DNA from: Nitrosomonas sp.
Lineage (GTDB): Bacteria > Pseudomonadota > Gammaproteobacteria > Burkholderiales > Nitrosomonadaceae
Length of the DNA: 64,000 bases
Reading direction: 5' to 3'
Assembly (NCBI RefSeq): GCF_019752095.1
Contig: NZ_JAIEMO010000032.1
Coordinates: forward strand, 24,187 to 88,186
Shown in pieces: positions 37,060 to 46,378 of this stretch. Position numbers and translations under genes: made by a program. The notes under the pieces were generated by a model that was not told where the DNA came from, searched no databases, and worked only from the letters and a program-made list of their open reading frames with translations. Numbering within the stretch: the stretch's first letter is position 1; every line of letters starts with the position of its first letter.

Positions 37060-39207
37060 TCAATCCCCGCAACCCTTTAACCGCCGTTTGGCATGATACT
37101 TCTCCACCCATTTCAGCAACCACTTCGGTGCATGCTCGCGCTTCCATTCCCCCGCTGCATATTTATTGGCTTCCGACCAGGTTGGATAGGTATGAATAGT
37201 GCCTAAAATCTTGTTTAAACCCAGGCCGTACTTCATCGCCAACACAAATTCTGCAAGTAAATCGCTGGCATGAATGCCAACGATGCAGACGCCGAGAATT
37301 CGGTCCTTACCGGGAACCGTCAGTACTTTGACAAAACCATACGCGGCTTCGTCAACGATGGCGCGATCCAATTCCTGTAAATTAAAGCGCGTCACTTCGT
37401 AAGCGATACTGCGTTGCTTCGCTTCATTTTCCGACAATCCAACGCGCGCCACTTCCGGATCAGTGAAGGTCGTCCACGGAATCACCGAATAATCGGCCTT
37501 GAAGCGCTTGATAGCGCCAAACAATGCATTGATCGACGCATACCACGCTTGATGTGCAGCCGTATGGGTGAACTGATACGGCCCGGCAACATCACCGCAA
37601 GCATAAATGTTCGGATAAAGGGTCTGCAACCAGGCATTGGTTTCGATGGTACGCTGAGGCGACACCGGAATACCAAGTTCTTCCAATCCGAAGTCTTCAG
37701 TACGCGCTATCCGCCCGACGGCACATAGTAGTGCATCAAACGGCAATTTCATTTCCTCGTCATTTTGACTACGCACTACTAAATACTGTGTGTCACCTTC
37801 TCTTACGCAGCACAGTGTTTCAGTTTGCGTCAGAATTGACACACCGTCCACTTGCAATACAGTTTTAATCAATTCCACCGCATCAGCATCTTCGCGCGGC
37901 AACAAATCACTGCGCACGATCTGCGTTACCTGGCAATCTAATCGGGCAAATGCTTGCGCCAGCTCGCAGCCTATCGGCCCGCCGCCCAGTACAATCAGAC
38001 GTCCCGGCCGTTCAGTCAGTGACCAGAGCGTATCGGAGGTGTAATAACGCACGGATTCCAGTCCCGGGATTTTCGGCACCATCGGATGCGCACCGGTGGC
38101 AATGACAATCGCGCGTGTTGTCAGGGCTTGTCCGTTGATCTCCACCGACCACGGCGAAGTAATTCGAGCTTTACCTTGCAATACCTCGACGCCTAATTGA
38201 GTATAACGCTCGACTGAATCGTGCGGTTCAACCGTTTTGATCACACGTTGAACACGCGCCATCACATCGGTAAAGTCATAATTCACATCGACCTGTTGAA
38301 TGCCAAGTGATGCGGCATTTCTCGTTTGCTGTAAGAAAGTAGCAGTACGAATCAGCGCCTTGGACGGCACGCAACCATAATTGAGGCAATCGCCGCCCAT
38401 TTTATGACTTTCGATCAACGTTACTCGGGCGCGCGTGGCTACTGCAATATACGCACTCACCAATCCGGCGGCACCGGCACCGATCACAATCAAATTTCTA
38501 TCGAAATGTGCAGGTTTAGGCCAGCGCGCGTACAGCCGCCGGATTCTAATTATTCCGATGACCCAGCGAGCCAGCCATGGGAACAGCGCCAGCGCAGTAA
38601 ATGAAATGATCAACGTTGGCGACATCACATCCGACACCTGTGCAATCGCCGCCAACTGCGTGCCTGCGTTGACATACACAGCTGTTCCGGCAAACATGCC
38701 AACCAAGCTGACCCAGAAATAGGTCATGCTGGGCAGTGCGGTCAATCCCATCAGCAAATTGATCAAAAAGAACGGAAAGATCGGTGCCAAGCGCAAGGAA
38801 AACAAATAGAATACGCCATCCCGCTCCAAACCTTTGTTGATCGTTTCCAGACGATCGCCGAAACGGCGCTGCACGGTACCACGCAAGACATAGCGTGCAA
38901 TCCAGAACGCCAGCGTAGCACCGATCGTGGCCGCGACCAATACCACCGGTACACCAACCCAAAACCCGAACATGGCACCACCGGCTAATGTCATAACCGT
39001 TGCGCCAGGAAATGATAGAGCGGCCATCACGATATAGATCGAAGCAAAAATACCGATCACAAAAAACGATTCTGCCTGATAGGCCTGTTGCAATGCTTCA
39101 TGCTGGGCTTTGAGCATTTCCAGCGTAAAAAAGCGCCCCAGGTCAAAAACGAAAAATAACACCATAAACAAGCCCAGCAGAATCACTATCCACCAACGAT
39201 GTCTCAT
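37060..39207 (-). CDS. TVP38/TMEM64 membrane domain fused to mercuric-reductase-like flavoprotein
   Basis: This 715-residue fusion has two parts. Residues 1-225 form a TVP38/TMEM64 (DedA-like) membrane domain with helices around 6-22, 48-68, 75-100, 140-160 and 170-220, and the conserved FPGATVMTLAGGAMFG. Residues 238-700 form a class I pyridine-nucleotide disulfide oxidoreductase. It has FAD motif VIGAGAAGLVSA, redox pair Cys274/Cys279 in GGDCLNYGCVPSKAL, NAD motif VLGGGPIGCELAQAF, FAD motif IYACGDVAG and the C-terminal interface block with GTIHTYPTWSEA. It lacks the Cys-Cys tail of MerA. The substrate is unknown. It is the last gene downstream of pstSCAB, 42 bp after pstB. Confidence 0.88.
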   Translation of the reverse strand: MRHRWWIVILLGLFMVLFFVFDLGRFFTLEMLKAQHEALQQAYQAESFFVIGIFASIYIVMAALSFPGATVMTLAGGAMFGFWVGVPVVLVAATIGATLAFWIARYVLRGTVQRRFGDRLETINKGLERDGVFYLFSLRLAPIFPFFLINLLMGLTALPSMTYFWVSLVGMFAGTAVYVNAGTQLAAIAQVSDVMSPTLIISFTALALFPWLARWVIGIIRIRRLYARWPKPAHFDRNLIVIGAGAAGLVSAYIAVATRARVTLIESHKMGGDCLNYGCVPSKALIRTATFLQQTRNAASLGIQQVDVNYDFTDVMARVQRVIKTVEPHDSVERYTQLGVEVLQGKARITSPWSVEINGQALTTRAIVIATGAHPMVPKIPGLESVRYYTSDTLWSLTERPGRLIVLGGGPIGCELAQAFARLDCQVTQIVRSDLLPREDADAVELIKTVLQVDGVSILTQTETLCCVREGDTQYLVVRSQNDEEMKLPFDALLCAVGRIARTEDFGLEELGIPVSPQRTIETNAWLQTLYPNIYACGDVAGPYQFTHTAAHQAWYASINALFGAIKRFKADYSVIPWTTFTDPEVARVGLSENEAKQRSIAYEVTRFNLQELDRAIVDEAAYGFVKVLTVPGKDRILGVCIVGIHASDLLAEFVLAMKYGLGLNKILGTIHTYPTWSEANKYAAGEWKREHAPKWLLKWVEKYHAKRRLKGCGD

Positions 39208-39249
39208 ATTCTTCCTTCTCTAACACTACTTATCAGAATTCCTTACAAA

Positions 39250-40095
39250 TTAACCTCTTACTCCATTTACATAAGCGGCCGTCAGTTCATGACTGGGTGA
39301 TTCAAAGATATGCTGACAGCGGCCAAATTCGATCAGCTGACCGGCGCGCCCACTGACCCAGAAAAAAGCCGCATAATTGGCGATGCGTCTCGCTTGCGCA
39401 AGATTGTGCGTAACGATAACGATGGTATAACGGCCGCGCAAACGGCAGATCAGGTCTTCCACGATCCCGGATGCAAGCGGATCAAGCGCGCTACAGGGCT
39501 CATCCATCAACAAAATCTGTGGTTTCAACGCTAGCGCGCGTGCAATGCAAAGGCGTTGCTGCTGCCCACCGGACAAGCTGAGCGCGGATGCATCTAGGCG
39601 ATCATGAACTTCATCCCATAAACCGACATCTCGCAGCACATGCTCAGTGATTGCCGCTACTTCTGTTTTTTGGGTGATGCCATGTTCATTGAGTGGTAGC
39701 GAAAGGTTGCGGCGGATGGAAAGCGGAAAAGGTGTGGGTTTCTGGAACACCATCCCGACCTGGCGACGCAATGTCTGCGCATGCGTGTCAGGATGATGAA
39801 TATCCTGATTGTGCACCAGAATCTTCCCAGTCACATGGCAACCGGGTATCAGATCTGTCAGGCGATTGATTGCAGAAAGAAAGCTGGTTTTTCCGCAACC
39901 AGAGGGCCCAATCAACGCAGTAATACAGCCTTGAAAGATATCCAACGTCACCTTATCCAAAGCGGCCTTGCCATCGTACAGCAAGGACAAATTTCTTACC
40001 TGAATCGCGGGTTGTGGATCACAACAAACTGGCCCTGCCTCAAGCGGTCCCAGGGTAAAAGTATCTGATTTATCAGTACATTGACTGGAATTCAT
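39250..40095 (-). CDS. pstB: Phosphate ABC transporter, ATP-binding protein
   Basis: The 281-residue ATPase energises phosphate import. Walker A is GPSGCGKT (about residues 68-75), followed by INRLTDLIPGC typical of PstB. The Q-loop lies in GMVFQKPTPFPLSI, the signature is LSGGQQQRLCIARAL, and Walker B is ILLMDEPCSALDP. The H-loop is in IVTHNLAQARRIA. An N-terminal extension of about 30 residues precedes the ABC domain. The start overlaps the stop of pstA by 4 bp, so the genes are translationally coupled. Confidence 0.95.
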   Translation of the reverse strand: MNSSQCTDKSDTFTLGPLEAGPVCCDPQPAIQVRNLSLLYDGKAALDKVTLDIFQGCITALIGPSGCGKTSFLSAINRLTDLIPGCHVTGKILVHNQDIHHPDTHAQTLRRQVGMVFQKPTPFPLSIRRNLSLPLNEHGITQKTEVAAITEHVLRDVGLWDEVHDRLDASALSLSGGQQQRLCIARALALKPQILLMDEPCSALDPLASGIVEDLICRLRGRYTIVIVTHNLAQARRIANYAAFFWVSGRAGQLIEFGRCQHIFESPSHELTAAYVNGVRG

Positions 40096-40958
40096 GTTCT
40101 GATCTTCCTGCGTTGCAGACCATAGGCAAATTTCATGGCCAGAATATTAATGCATAATAACAGACTGACCAGCACCAGCGCTGAAGCATAAGCTGGCATA
40201 TCTCCACCGGGCACGTTCATGGATAAATCGAAAATATGCAACGCCAACGCACGTCCCGAATCCAGCAGGGAATCCGGCATGCGGTCTACATAACCGCTGG
40301 TAAACAATAAAGCCGCCGTCTCCGCCAATGCACGTCCTATCCCTAACAGAAGCCCAGCGGCCAAAACCGGCGCGGCAGCCGGAAGTATCAAATGAACCAG
40401 TGTTGCAGTGCGCGTCAAACCCAAAGCAGATGCTGACATGCGGTAAGCATTTGGCACGGTGCGAAGCCCTGCCTCTGCAGTGCTCGCCAGAATCGGCAAT
40501 AACATGCACGCCAGCGTCAAACCACCCGACAAAATAGAAAAACCCAATCCCAGATAAATACTAAAAAAAGCGTTTCCAAACAGCCCGAAAACAATCGAAG
40601 GTACTCCTGCCAATACATGCAGACTGAATCGCACTGCTTTACCGAAAGCGCTGTCAACCGCAATAAATTCCGCCAGCAGTATCGCAGTGGTCCATGCAAT
40701 CGGCACTGCTGTCAGCACTGCCACCAACAAAATTAGTAACGTGGAAACCAATATGGACGCAATGCCCCCTGTCCGCCCAGCATCGCGCGGAGATTCCATC
40801 AAAAATTCCCAGGAAAGGTGGGCAAGGCCGCCTCGAACCAGATCAGCCAATATCCATATAAAAACCGTGCTGATCAGTAAAACTGATGCATAAATCAATA
40901 ACTGCACCCCACGATCACGTAAAACTTTCCTCGTATGAACAGGCGTTGTTTCACGCAT
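40092..40958 (-). CDS. pstA: Phosphate ABC transporter, permease PstA
   Basis: The 288-residue protein has six predicted membrane helices and the permease (EAA-like) loop, here STAEAGLRTVPNAYRMSASALGLTRTATL cut in its conserved form E-A-x-x-x-V-P-x-x-x-R-x-x-x-x-A-L-G. The block GVPSIVFGLFGNAFF is the PstA/PstC signature. It begins 8 bp before the end of pstC and overlaps pstB. Confidence 0.93.
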   Translation of the reverse strand: MRETTPVHTRKVLRDRGVQLLIYASVLLISTVFIWILADLVRGGLAHLSWEFLMESPRDAGRTGGIASILVSTLLILLVAVLTAVPIAWTTAILLAEFIAVDSAFGKAVRFSLHVLAGVPSIVFGLFGNAFFSIYLGLGFSILSGGLTLACMLLPILASTAEAGLRTVPNAYRMSASALGLTRTATLVHLILPAAAPVLAAGLLLGIGRALAETAALLFTSGYVDRMPDSLLDSGRALALHIFDLSMNVPGGDMPAYASALVLVSLLLCINILAMKFAYGLQRRKIRT

Positions 40959-41829
40959 AACGCTGCTTCTTCAGCAATCCGGCCATACCCGATAGCACCA
41001 TGACCAAAAGCATCAGAAGCAACCCTGACACAAACAGAACAGCACGGTGGCCCCCCATGGCGTATGCGGCCTCCAGTGCAATGTTGGCTGCCAGTGTGCG
41101 CACTGGGTCAAACAACGTTTCCGGATATTGCACCACATTACCTGCCACCATTAACACTGCCATAGTCTCACCGAGCGCACGCGCCGCTGCCAGAATAATT
41201 CCGGCGACAATTCCGGTTTTTGCAGCTGGCAATGCAACGCCTCTGATCATCCCCCAGCGTGATAATCCCAGCGCAGCCGCATTACGCAGCAACTCCTCCG
41301 GCACCGCCGCCAGTGCTGTATAAGCAGTCAAGGTTATTGTTGGCAGAATCATCATTGTCAACACCAGTATTGCAGCCAACAAACTGGCACCGGGCGGGTT
41401 CCACTGGTTGATCAGCGGTACCAAAGTCGTCAATCCCCAGAACCCAAAAACCACAGAAGGGATGCCAGACAGCAACTCTATTAAGCGCTTATAAAACGTT
41501 GCCAGATGCAATGGCGCATAAAATACGATAAATAATGCGGATGCCAAGCTCAATGGGATGGTCAGCAGTAACGCTCCAACACTTGTCAGCACCGTACCTG
41601 ACAGCATCGGCATTAAATTGTAGGCACCTTCCAGCGGATGCCAGGACGCATCGTTGATGAAACGTGCGATGGATAATTTTGACAAAACAGGCCAGGATTC
41701 ATGGGCCAGGAAAAACAGAATAAGTAGCATCACCAGTGCTGCAAGCATTGCGCCTATACGCAGAATACCAATCAGCAGCTTGTCAATTAGTATTAATCGG
41801 AACAAAATATTGCGCTCTGACAAGATCAT
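40951..41829 (-). CDS. pstC: Phosphate ABC transporter, permease PstC
   Basis: The 292-residue permease starts at the ATG at 41827-41829 (MILSERNILFRL); a longer frame to 41877 would extend further into pstS and has no better site. Signatures are LLSGIPSVVFGFWGL and the EAA loop ALAAVPEELLRNAAALGLSR, plus GALLLTIPLSLASALFIVFY. Six helices are predicted. Even with the shorter start it overlaps the end of pstS by 47 bp, an unusually long overlap. Confidence 0.92.
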   Translation of the reverse strand: MILSERNILFRLILIDKLLIGILRIGAMLAALVMLLILFFLAHESWPVLSKLSIARFINDASWHPLEGAYNLMPMLSGTVLTSVGALLLTIPLSLASALFIVFYAPLHLATFYKRLIELLSGIPSVVFGFWGLTTLVPLINQWNPPGASLLAAILVLTMMILPTITLTAYTALAAVPEELLRNAAALGLSRWGMIRGVALPAAKTGIVAGIILAAARALGETMAVLMVAGNVVQYPETLFDPVRTLAANIALEAAYAMGGHRAVLFVSGLLLMLLVMVLSGMAGLLKKQRYA

Positions 41830-42625
41830 GCACCTGCGATGAACGGGCAAATTCGATAAACTGTTGCGCCCAGCCATGCAGCTCGCTGGAGGTTACCAAA
41901 CTCAACGGACGCGACAACGGAAAAATACCTTGCCGGACATTCTCCGCCGAAGCATCCACGCCGTCTAATGACAATAAACGGATAGGCGCACCGCGTTGCA
42001 CCTCAAATTCAACCGCACCGATTGATACGTAACCAATGGCGTGTGGATTTCCAAGCACCGTTTTGATGCCCTGCGCATTATCACCGATAATGATGTGCGG
42101 TTTGATCTCACTATTTTTAAGCTGCAAATACTCTGAAAACAATTCCAGCGTAGATCGTCCTTCCGCTTTATTTACGACGGTAATGCGAGCATCCGCGCCA
42201 CCCACAACATTCCAGCGCATAATCCTGCCCGTATATATACCTGCAATCTGTTCCCGGCTCAGTGTTCTGACCGGATTATCAGCATGCACGATGATGCTAA
42301 CGCCATCTTGTGCGATCACAAACGCATGCAGATCCACCTCATCCGGTTTCAATGCGCGCGACACCATGCCGATGGCCGCAATTCCTTTACGCACATCGTG
42401 AATGCCACGCGCAGAACCGCCTGTCTGTACATCGATACGCACGCCTGGGTGCAACGATTCAAACCGCCGTGCGATTTCACCGACCAAAGGTGCTATGGTA
42501 CTTGAACCGGTTAAAACTAAACGCTGCGTAGCGGCTTTTGTTTGCGCTTGCAATGATGAGACACAAGCTACCCCAATAATAATAAAAAACCCGTAGGCTA
42601 ATAGCAATTGTAAATTTTTTGGCAT
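41783..42625 (-). CDS. pstS: Phosphate-binding periplasmic protein PstS-like
   Basis: The 280-residue protein has a signal peptide (hydrophobic residues 6-25, cut near LQAQ). The phosphate-binding loop motif GSSTIAPLVGEIARRF follows, with VDVQTGGSARGI-like text (here RIDVQTGGSARGIHDV) and IGMVSRALKPDE. Later blocks AIGYVSIGAVEF and FPLSRPLSLVT are usual. It resembles the shorter PstS subgroup. First gene of the pst cluster; no pho box, phoU or phoB was seen. Confidence 0.92.
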   Translation of the reverse strand: MPKNLQLLLAYGFFIIIGVACVSSLQAQTKAATQRLVLTGSSTIAPLVGEIARRFESLHPGVRIDVQTGGSARGIHDVRKGIAAIGMVSRALKPDEVDLHAFVIAQDGVSIIVHADNPVRTLSREQIAGIYTGRIMRWNVVGGADARITVVNKAEGRSTLELFSEYLQLKNSEIKPHIIIGDNAQGIKTVLGNPHAIGYVSIGAVEFEVQRGAPIRLLSLDGVDASAENVRQGIFPLSRPLSLVTSSELHGWAQQFIEFARSSQVHDLVRAQYFVPINTN

Positions 42626-43050
42626 TTCTATTTTTTCACTCGGTCTTTTGTCGCTTACTTTCTATCATTCAATGATCTGGATTACTGTCCATTTTGCAGC
42701 AATCCAGATATCGCCATACCATGCGGTTACTGCTGCACCAGCATTATCAGTATCGATCATAATAGCCACGGCATCAACCAATTACTTCCAATTGGTTGCT
42801 TATTCGACCATACATAGTTGATAGCACGCGCACGCCAAAATAATGCAATGGGCAAGAAACCAGCATGCAGCCAAGCAGCGTAAAACGGTTAACTTGGTGA
42901 CGGTCTACTTTCTCTTCCTCTTTTTCATTTGCGGATTGCCACCTTTCTTTTCAGAAAATAGTAATATGTACTGGATACTTCCGAAGCAAAAATCGATTGG
43001 CCAGTCCAATCCCAACAAAGAACCTGGCTAACAATAAGAGGAGTTTAAAA
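42626..43050. other. Interval between pstS and an alcohol dehydrogenase gene, with a hairpin
   Basis: No gene is supported. GATCTGGATT (42674-42683) pairs with AATCCAGAT (42701-42709), with a further CTG/CAG pair inside; the stem lies about 50 bp before pstS. It could be an attenuator for pstS or a terminator-like relic. I could not see the repeated CTGTCAT of a pho box. Confidence 0.45.
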
Positions 43051-44058
43051 ATGAGTACAGTTCATGCATATGCAGCCAGAAAAGCCAATGGTGCCTTAGA
43101 ACCCTTTGAGTATGAACTAGGATTAATTGGCCCAGAAGAAGTAGATATCGCGGTCGAATCCTGTGGCATTTGCCACAGCGATCTTAGTATGCTCGATGAT
43201 GCATGGGGCATGACGCGATTTCCTTTAGTTCCAGGACACGAAGTGATAGGAAAGATCTCAAGAATCGGCGACCACGTTTCACATTTCTCAGTGGGTGATC
43301 GGGTCGGTTTGGGTTGGCACGCAGGATACTGCATGACTTGCAACCAGTGTCTCGGCGGACATCACAATTTATGTTCAAGTGCTGAGTCCACAATTGTCGG
43401 TCGTCACGGCGGGTTTGCCGATACAGTCCGCGCGCATAGCACGAGTGTTGCTAAACTACCTGATGCCCTGAATGCCAAGATCGCAGGCCCATTACTCTGC
43501 GGCGGAATAACGGTGTTTAATCCCTTGGTGCAGTTCGGTATTTCGCCAACAGACAGCGTTGGTGTAATCGGGATTGGTGGCTTGGGACACTTGGCCATCA
43601 AATTTGCACGAGCTTGGGGCTGTCATGTCACTGCCTTTACTTCAGAGGGAGCGAAAGAGCAAGAAGCCCTGGATTTTGGAGCTCACGACACGATCAATTC
43701 GCGTAAACCGGGAGCCATCAAAGGTACTACAAACCGCTTTGATTTGTTGCTCTCGACCGTCAACGTCAGGCTTGATTGGAATAGCTATATTAGTTTGCTC
43801 AAACCACGCGGCAGATTACACATGTTAGGTGCAGTCACAGATCCTTTGGATCTGAATCTTATTCCAATGATGTTTGGCCAATTGTCAGTTAGTTCATCAC
43901 CGGTCGGCAGCCCTGCAACCATCCGTAAAATGCTTGAGTTTGCTGCACGTCATAATGTAGCACCAGTGACCGAGCATTATCCGATGAATAAAGTCAACGA
44001 TGCCATAGAACACCTTCGTTCTGGTAAGGCTAGATATCGAATAGTATTAGATCGGTAG
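43051..44058 (+). CDS. Zinc-dependent NAD(P) alcohol dehydrogenase (AdhC/YahK type)
   Basis: The 335-residue medium-chain dehydrogenase starts at the ATG at 43051, preceded by AAGAGGAG; an upstream frame start at 42997 is not supported. Catalytic zinc ligands lie in CGICHSDLS and GHEVIGKI. The structural zinc loop is shortened: C-x2-C-x7-C, beginning CMTCNQC. The NAD(P) motif is [13 protein letters not shown]. It belongs to the cinnamyl-alcohol/aldehyde reductase branch (YahK, Ahr), which usually prefers NADPH and reduces aldehydes. Next on the strand are a doubtful small frame and a Crp/Fnr regulator, a possible controller. Confidence 0.9.
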   Translation: MSTVHAYAARKANGALEPFEYELGLIGPEEVDIAVESCGICHSDLSMLDDAWGMTRFPLVPGHEVIGKISRIGDHVSHFSVGDRVGLGWHAGYCMTCNQCLGGHHNLCSSAESTIVGRHGGFADTVRAHSTSVAKLPDALNAKIAGPLLCGGITVFNPLVQFGISPTDSVGVIGIGGLGHLAIKFARAWGCHVTAFTSEGAKEQEALDFGAHDTINSRKPGAIKGTTNRFDLLLSTVNVRLDWNSYISLLKPRGRLHMLGAVTDPLDLNLIPMMFGQLSVSSSPVGSPATIRKMLEFAARHNVAPVTEHYPMNKVNDAIEHLRSGKARYRIVLDR

Positions 44059-44146
44059 CCAATTCGCCTAAAAAATATGAGACGTCAACGATAGACTACT
44101 CTGGACTTTGCAATATTCCATGACTGAATCAGAAAGAGAGAACCTA

Positions 44147-44290
44147 ATGTTGAAATATATTTTTCAGCCAGTTAAAAAATACCAGGAGAGCGTAAGAAAC
44201 GGTGGCACCTTGATCAGACCTAAATACCGAGCACAACATGAATTAAATGGAGCTATCAATGACATTAATAGAGAACAATCTAAAATCTAA
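44147..44290 (+). CDS. Possible small protein, uncertain
   Basis: A 47-codon frame beginning MLKYIFQPVKKYQES runs into the start of the Crp/Fnr gene, overlapping it by 32 bp. AGAGAGAA precedes the ATG. It is rich in Lys, Arg, Gln and Asn and has no recognisable family. Overlap with a following start is compatible with coupling, but chance is equally possible. Confidence 0.25.
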   Translation: MLKYIFQPVKKYQESVRNGGTLIRPKYRAQHELNGAINDINREQSKI

Positions 44291-44942
44291 TTTGATTAAT
44301 GCATTTTTCGAATGCGATTTAAAACAATTACAAAAAGATTATCCCTCCATCAAGGAAATCAATGTTTCGCACAAAGATTTTCTTTACCGCCAGGGCGATC
44401 GTTGTTCGGATGTCTTTTGGATAAAAAGTGGCATCGTTAAGCTCTCTCAAATAACAGAAGAGGGAATTGAAGTTACCATTACTATTCTTGGGAAAGGAGG
44501 CGTCCTTGGTTGCTTTTGGAATAATTCTGCCAGCCCAGAAGTAGAAGAGACTGTACAGGCATTGGGAGAAGTTAATTTCTATCGTATAGCAAAAAGCGAT
44601 TTCAGAGCATTAATGTCTCATCAAACAGAGTTGGCATGGCATGTTTTTGAGGAGATATATGCTCGCAAGCAGAAAATCGAACGCAAGCTTCGCACTGTTC
44701 TGACACAACCCGTTGAGATTCGTGTCATAGCAACATTATTAGAATTAGCTGAAATATTTGGAATAAAGTGCACTCATGGATATGCATTGGAAATTCATTT
44801 AACCCAACAAGAAGTGGCGGATTTAGTAGGTGCCAGTCGCTCAGTGGTAAGCACAATCTTGAATGATTTTAGGAGCCGCGGAATGCTGGACTATACGCGC
44901 GAACAGATTTGCATTAATGATGCTGCGTTCATTAATCTTTAA
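44259..44942 (+). CDS. Crp/Fnr-family transcriptional regulator
   Basis: The 227-residue protein starts at the ATG at 44259, preceded by GGAG six bases upstream; a start four codons earlier is less likely. The N-terminal cyclic-nucleotide-binding-like domain shows KDFLYRQGDRCSDVFWIKSG and VTITILGKGGVLGCFW. The C-terminal winged helix carries LTQQEVADLVGASRSVVSTI. It lacks the four-Cys iron-sulfur motif of Fnr and the full cAMP-binding signature, so its effector is unknown. It may control the upstream alcohol dehydrogenase or the downstream membrane gene. Confidence 0.88.
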   Translation: MTLIENNLKSNLINAFFECDLKQLQKDYPSIKEINVSHKDFLYRQGDRCSDVFWIKSGIVKLSQITEEGIEVTITILGKGGVLGCFWNNSASPEVEETVQALGEVNFYRIAKSDFRALMSHQTELAWHVFEEIYARKQKIERKLRTVLTQPVEIRVIATLLELAEIFGIKCTHGYALEIHLTQQEVADLVGASRSVVSTILNDFRSRGMLDYTREQICINDAAFINL

Positions 44943-45054
44943 GTGGTAATTGCATTTGTGTTTTCTAGCTAACAGACTTTAGTAGTAGAACTGTATTAAT
45001 GTACTGAACGTGGTGACTATGGAGTGATCACAAATTAATCCAAGGAGAATTCAC

Positions 45055-45423
45055 ATGAAAGTTATTTCACCCCGTATGCACGGTTATCTTGATTTTCTGA
45101 CCGTTTTTATTTTTTTACTCGCCCCTACACTATTAGGATTAAGTCAGCTACCAGCCATGCTTGCCTACAGTCTGGCTGCAGTCCACTTGATGGTTACACT
45201 GGCTTCTGATTTTCCCTTTGGTGTAGTTAAGCTAATTCCATTTACCATTCACGGTTGGATTGAGCGTCTAGTTGGCCCTTCGCTCATTGCCCTGCCCTTT
45301 ATCCTGGGTTTTGCAGATGAAGAGACTGCAAGAAATTTTTATATCGCAGTGGGTTTGATTATTATCGTGGTCGGTATGCTCACTGATTATCAAGGTGTAT
45401 CAAGAGATAAAAAGAATTCTTAA
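45055..45423 (+). CDS. Small four-helix membrane protein
   Basis: The 122-residue product has four hydrophobic segments, around residues 12-30 (LTVFIFLLAPTLLGL), 33-50, 75-90 (PSLIALPFILGF) and 96-113 (FYIAVGLIIIVVGMLTDY). It begins with MKVISPRMHGYLDF. The pattern is similar to SPW-repeat-like small integral proteins, but the identification is weak. CAAGGAG precedes the ATG. It may belong to the Crp-controlled group. A perfect hairpin follows. Confidence 0.65.
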   Translation: MKVISPRMHGYLDFLTVFIFLLAPTLLGLSQLPAMLAYSLAAVHLMVTLASDFPFGVVKLIPFTIHGWIERLVGPSLIALPFILGFADEETARNFYIAVGLIIIVVGMLTDYQGVSRDKKNS

Positions 45424-45462
45424 AGAATGGAAAACTGTAATCAGTATTAGAGTTTTATACAT

Positions 45463-45482
45463 GCGGCCATTCCAATGGCCGC
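45463..45482 (+). terminator. Perfect 20-bp hairpin after the small membrane gene
   Basis: GCGGCCATT (45463-45471), CC, AATGGCCGC (45474-45482). Very stable stem 39 bp after the stop codon; no T run follows, so it may be a Rho-aided terminator. Confidence 0.6.
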
Positions 45483-45514
45483 TAAAGCAAGAAAATCACA
45501 AATACACTTTATTT

Positions 45515-45658
45515 GGCTATGTAACAACTGATTATTGAAAATGACTTATAGAATCTAACGATTTACTTATAAACAATTGGTTATGTCGTTTCATGGCAAT
45601 CAAAAAGTCATTTGTCATTAGAGTACTGTATGAATTAACAGTTAATTGTTACATAGCC
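45515..45658. mobile_element. MITE-like element, 144 bp, with 13-bp terminal inverted repeats and 8-bp target duplication
   Basis: GGCTATGTAACAA (45515-45527) is the exact reverse complement of TTGTTACATAGCC (45646-45658), and further bases inward also match in part. The element is flanked on both sides by CTTTATTT (45507-45514 and 45659-45666), an 8-bp direct repeat as left by transposition. There is no transposase gene inside. Target duplications of 8 bp fit IS6, IS1595 or IS1 family enzymes; the family is not decided. It ends 38 bp before the next start codon. Confidence 0.8.
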
Positions 45659-45696
45659 CTTTATTTTTTCAATAAAGGCTTAAGAGGAAACTAAAA

Positions 45697-46263
45697 ATGA
45701 AAACTATCAGTACAATTGTTGATGATGTTTCTGTATCTCCTGAAATTGAAGAAACCTTCATCAAGATAAAAAAAGCGCTTAACGCGCCCTTTACACCGAA
45801 CTTTTTCCGAGTATGGGGTATTTCACCTGAGTCGTTAAAAGGCATCTGGCCAGTAATGAATCATATACTGACGAGTGGTCGGGTAGGACGTCAACTTAAA
45901 GAAATGATTTTTGTTGCGATCTCATCATTAAAGGGCTGCCACTACTGTGAAGCCGCACATCACGCATTTTGTCTAAGCATAGGCGTCACACCTGAACAAA
46001 TTGACAGCCTAATTAATAACTATACGGCAGATACGGCTGACCCTAAGGACAAAGCCGCCATAGATTTTGCTGTTAGACTCGCAAAAGACTCTCACTCATC
46101 AAGTGAACAGGATTTCCTGGCCTTAAGAGAGCTGGGGTTTGATGATGAAGAAATTATGGAAATTATTGCCATGTCAGGTATGGGCGTTTTCTACAATCAT
46201 TTAGCTAATGCAACCAAAATAAATATTGACGAAGGGTTTGTTAAGAAGATCTCAAAGAAATGA
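45697..46263 (+). CDS. AhpD-like carboxymuconolactone decarboxylase-family protein
   Basis: The 188-residue protein has the AhpD-like core EMIFVAISSLKGCHYCEAAH, with the redox C-x-x-C pair followed by H after two residues (CHYCEAAH), and EEIMEIIAMSGMGVFYNHLA at the end. Such proteins are peroxidase-related or act in redox relay; substrates vary. AAGAGGAAAC precedes the ATG. A MITE lies just upstream and could have supplied or disturbed the promoter. Confidence 0.85.
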   Translation: MKTISTIVDDVSVSPEIEETFIKIKKALNAPFTPNFFRVWGISPESLKGIWPVMNHILTSGRVGRQLKEMIFVAISSLKGCHYCEAAHHAFCLSIGVTPEQIDSLINNYTADTADPKDKAAIDFAVRLAKDSHSSSEQDFLALRELGFDDEEIMEIIAMSGMGVFYNHLANATKINIDEGFVKKISKK

Positions 46264-46378
46264 ATCCATATATTATTTATGGCTATCAGGGTACACAGAG
46301 GTTATGGGTTGAGGGTAATTTTGCTGAGGTTTGCTTTGTTTATAGAAAATCCCACCAAAACAAGCTAAACGGTAAAGT

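Noticed and set aside
37060..39207. Calling the flavoprotein fusion a mercuric reductase
   Set aside because: It lacks the C-terminal Cys pair and the N-terminal heavy-metal domain of MerA, and no mer genes are near.
42626..42720. A PhoB-binding box before pstS
   Set aside because: No pair of CTGTCAT-like heptamers at 11-bp spacing could be found.
42843..43031. A 62-codon open frame before the alcohol dehydrogenase
   Set aside because: No ribosome site, composition unlike neighbours, and no family; the interval also serves as promoter region.
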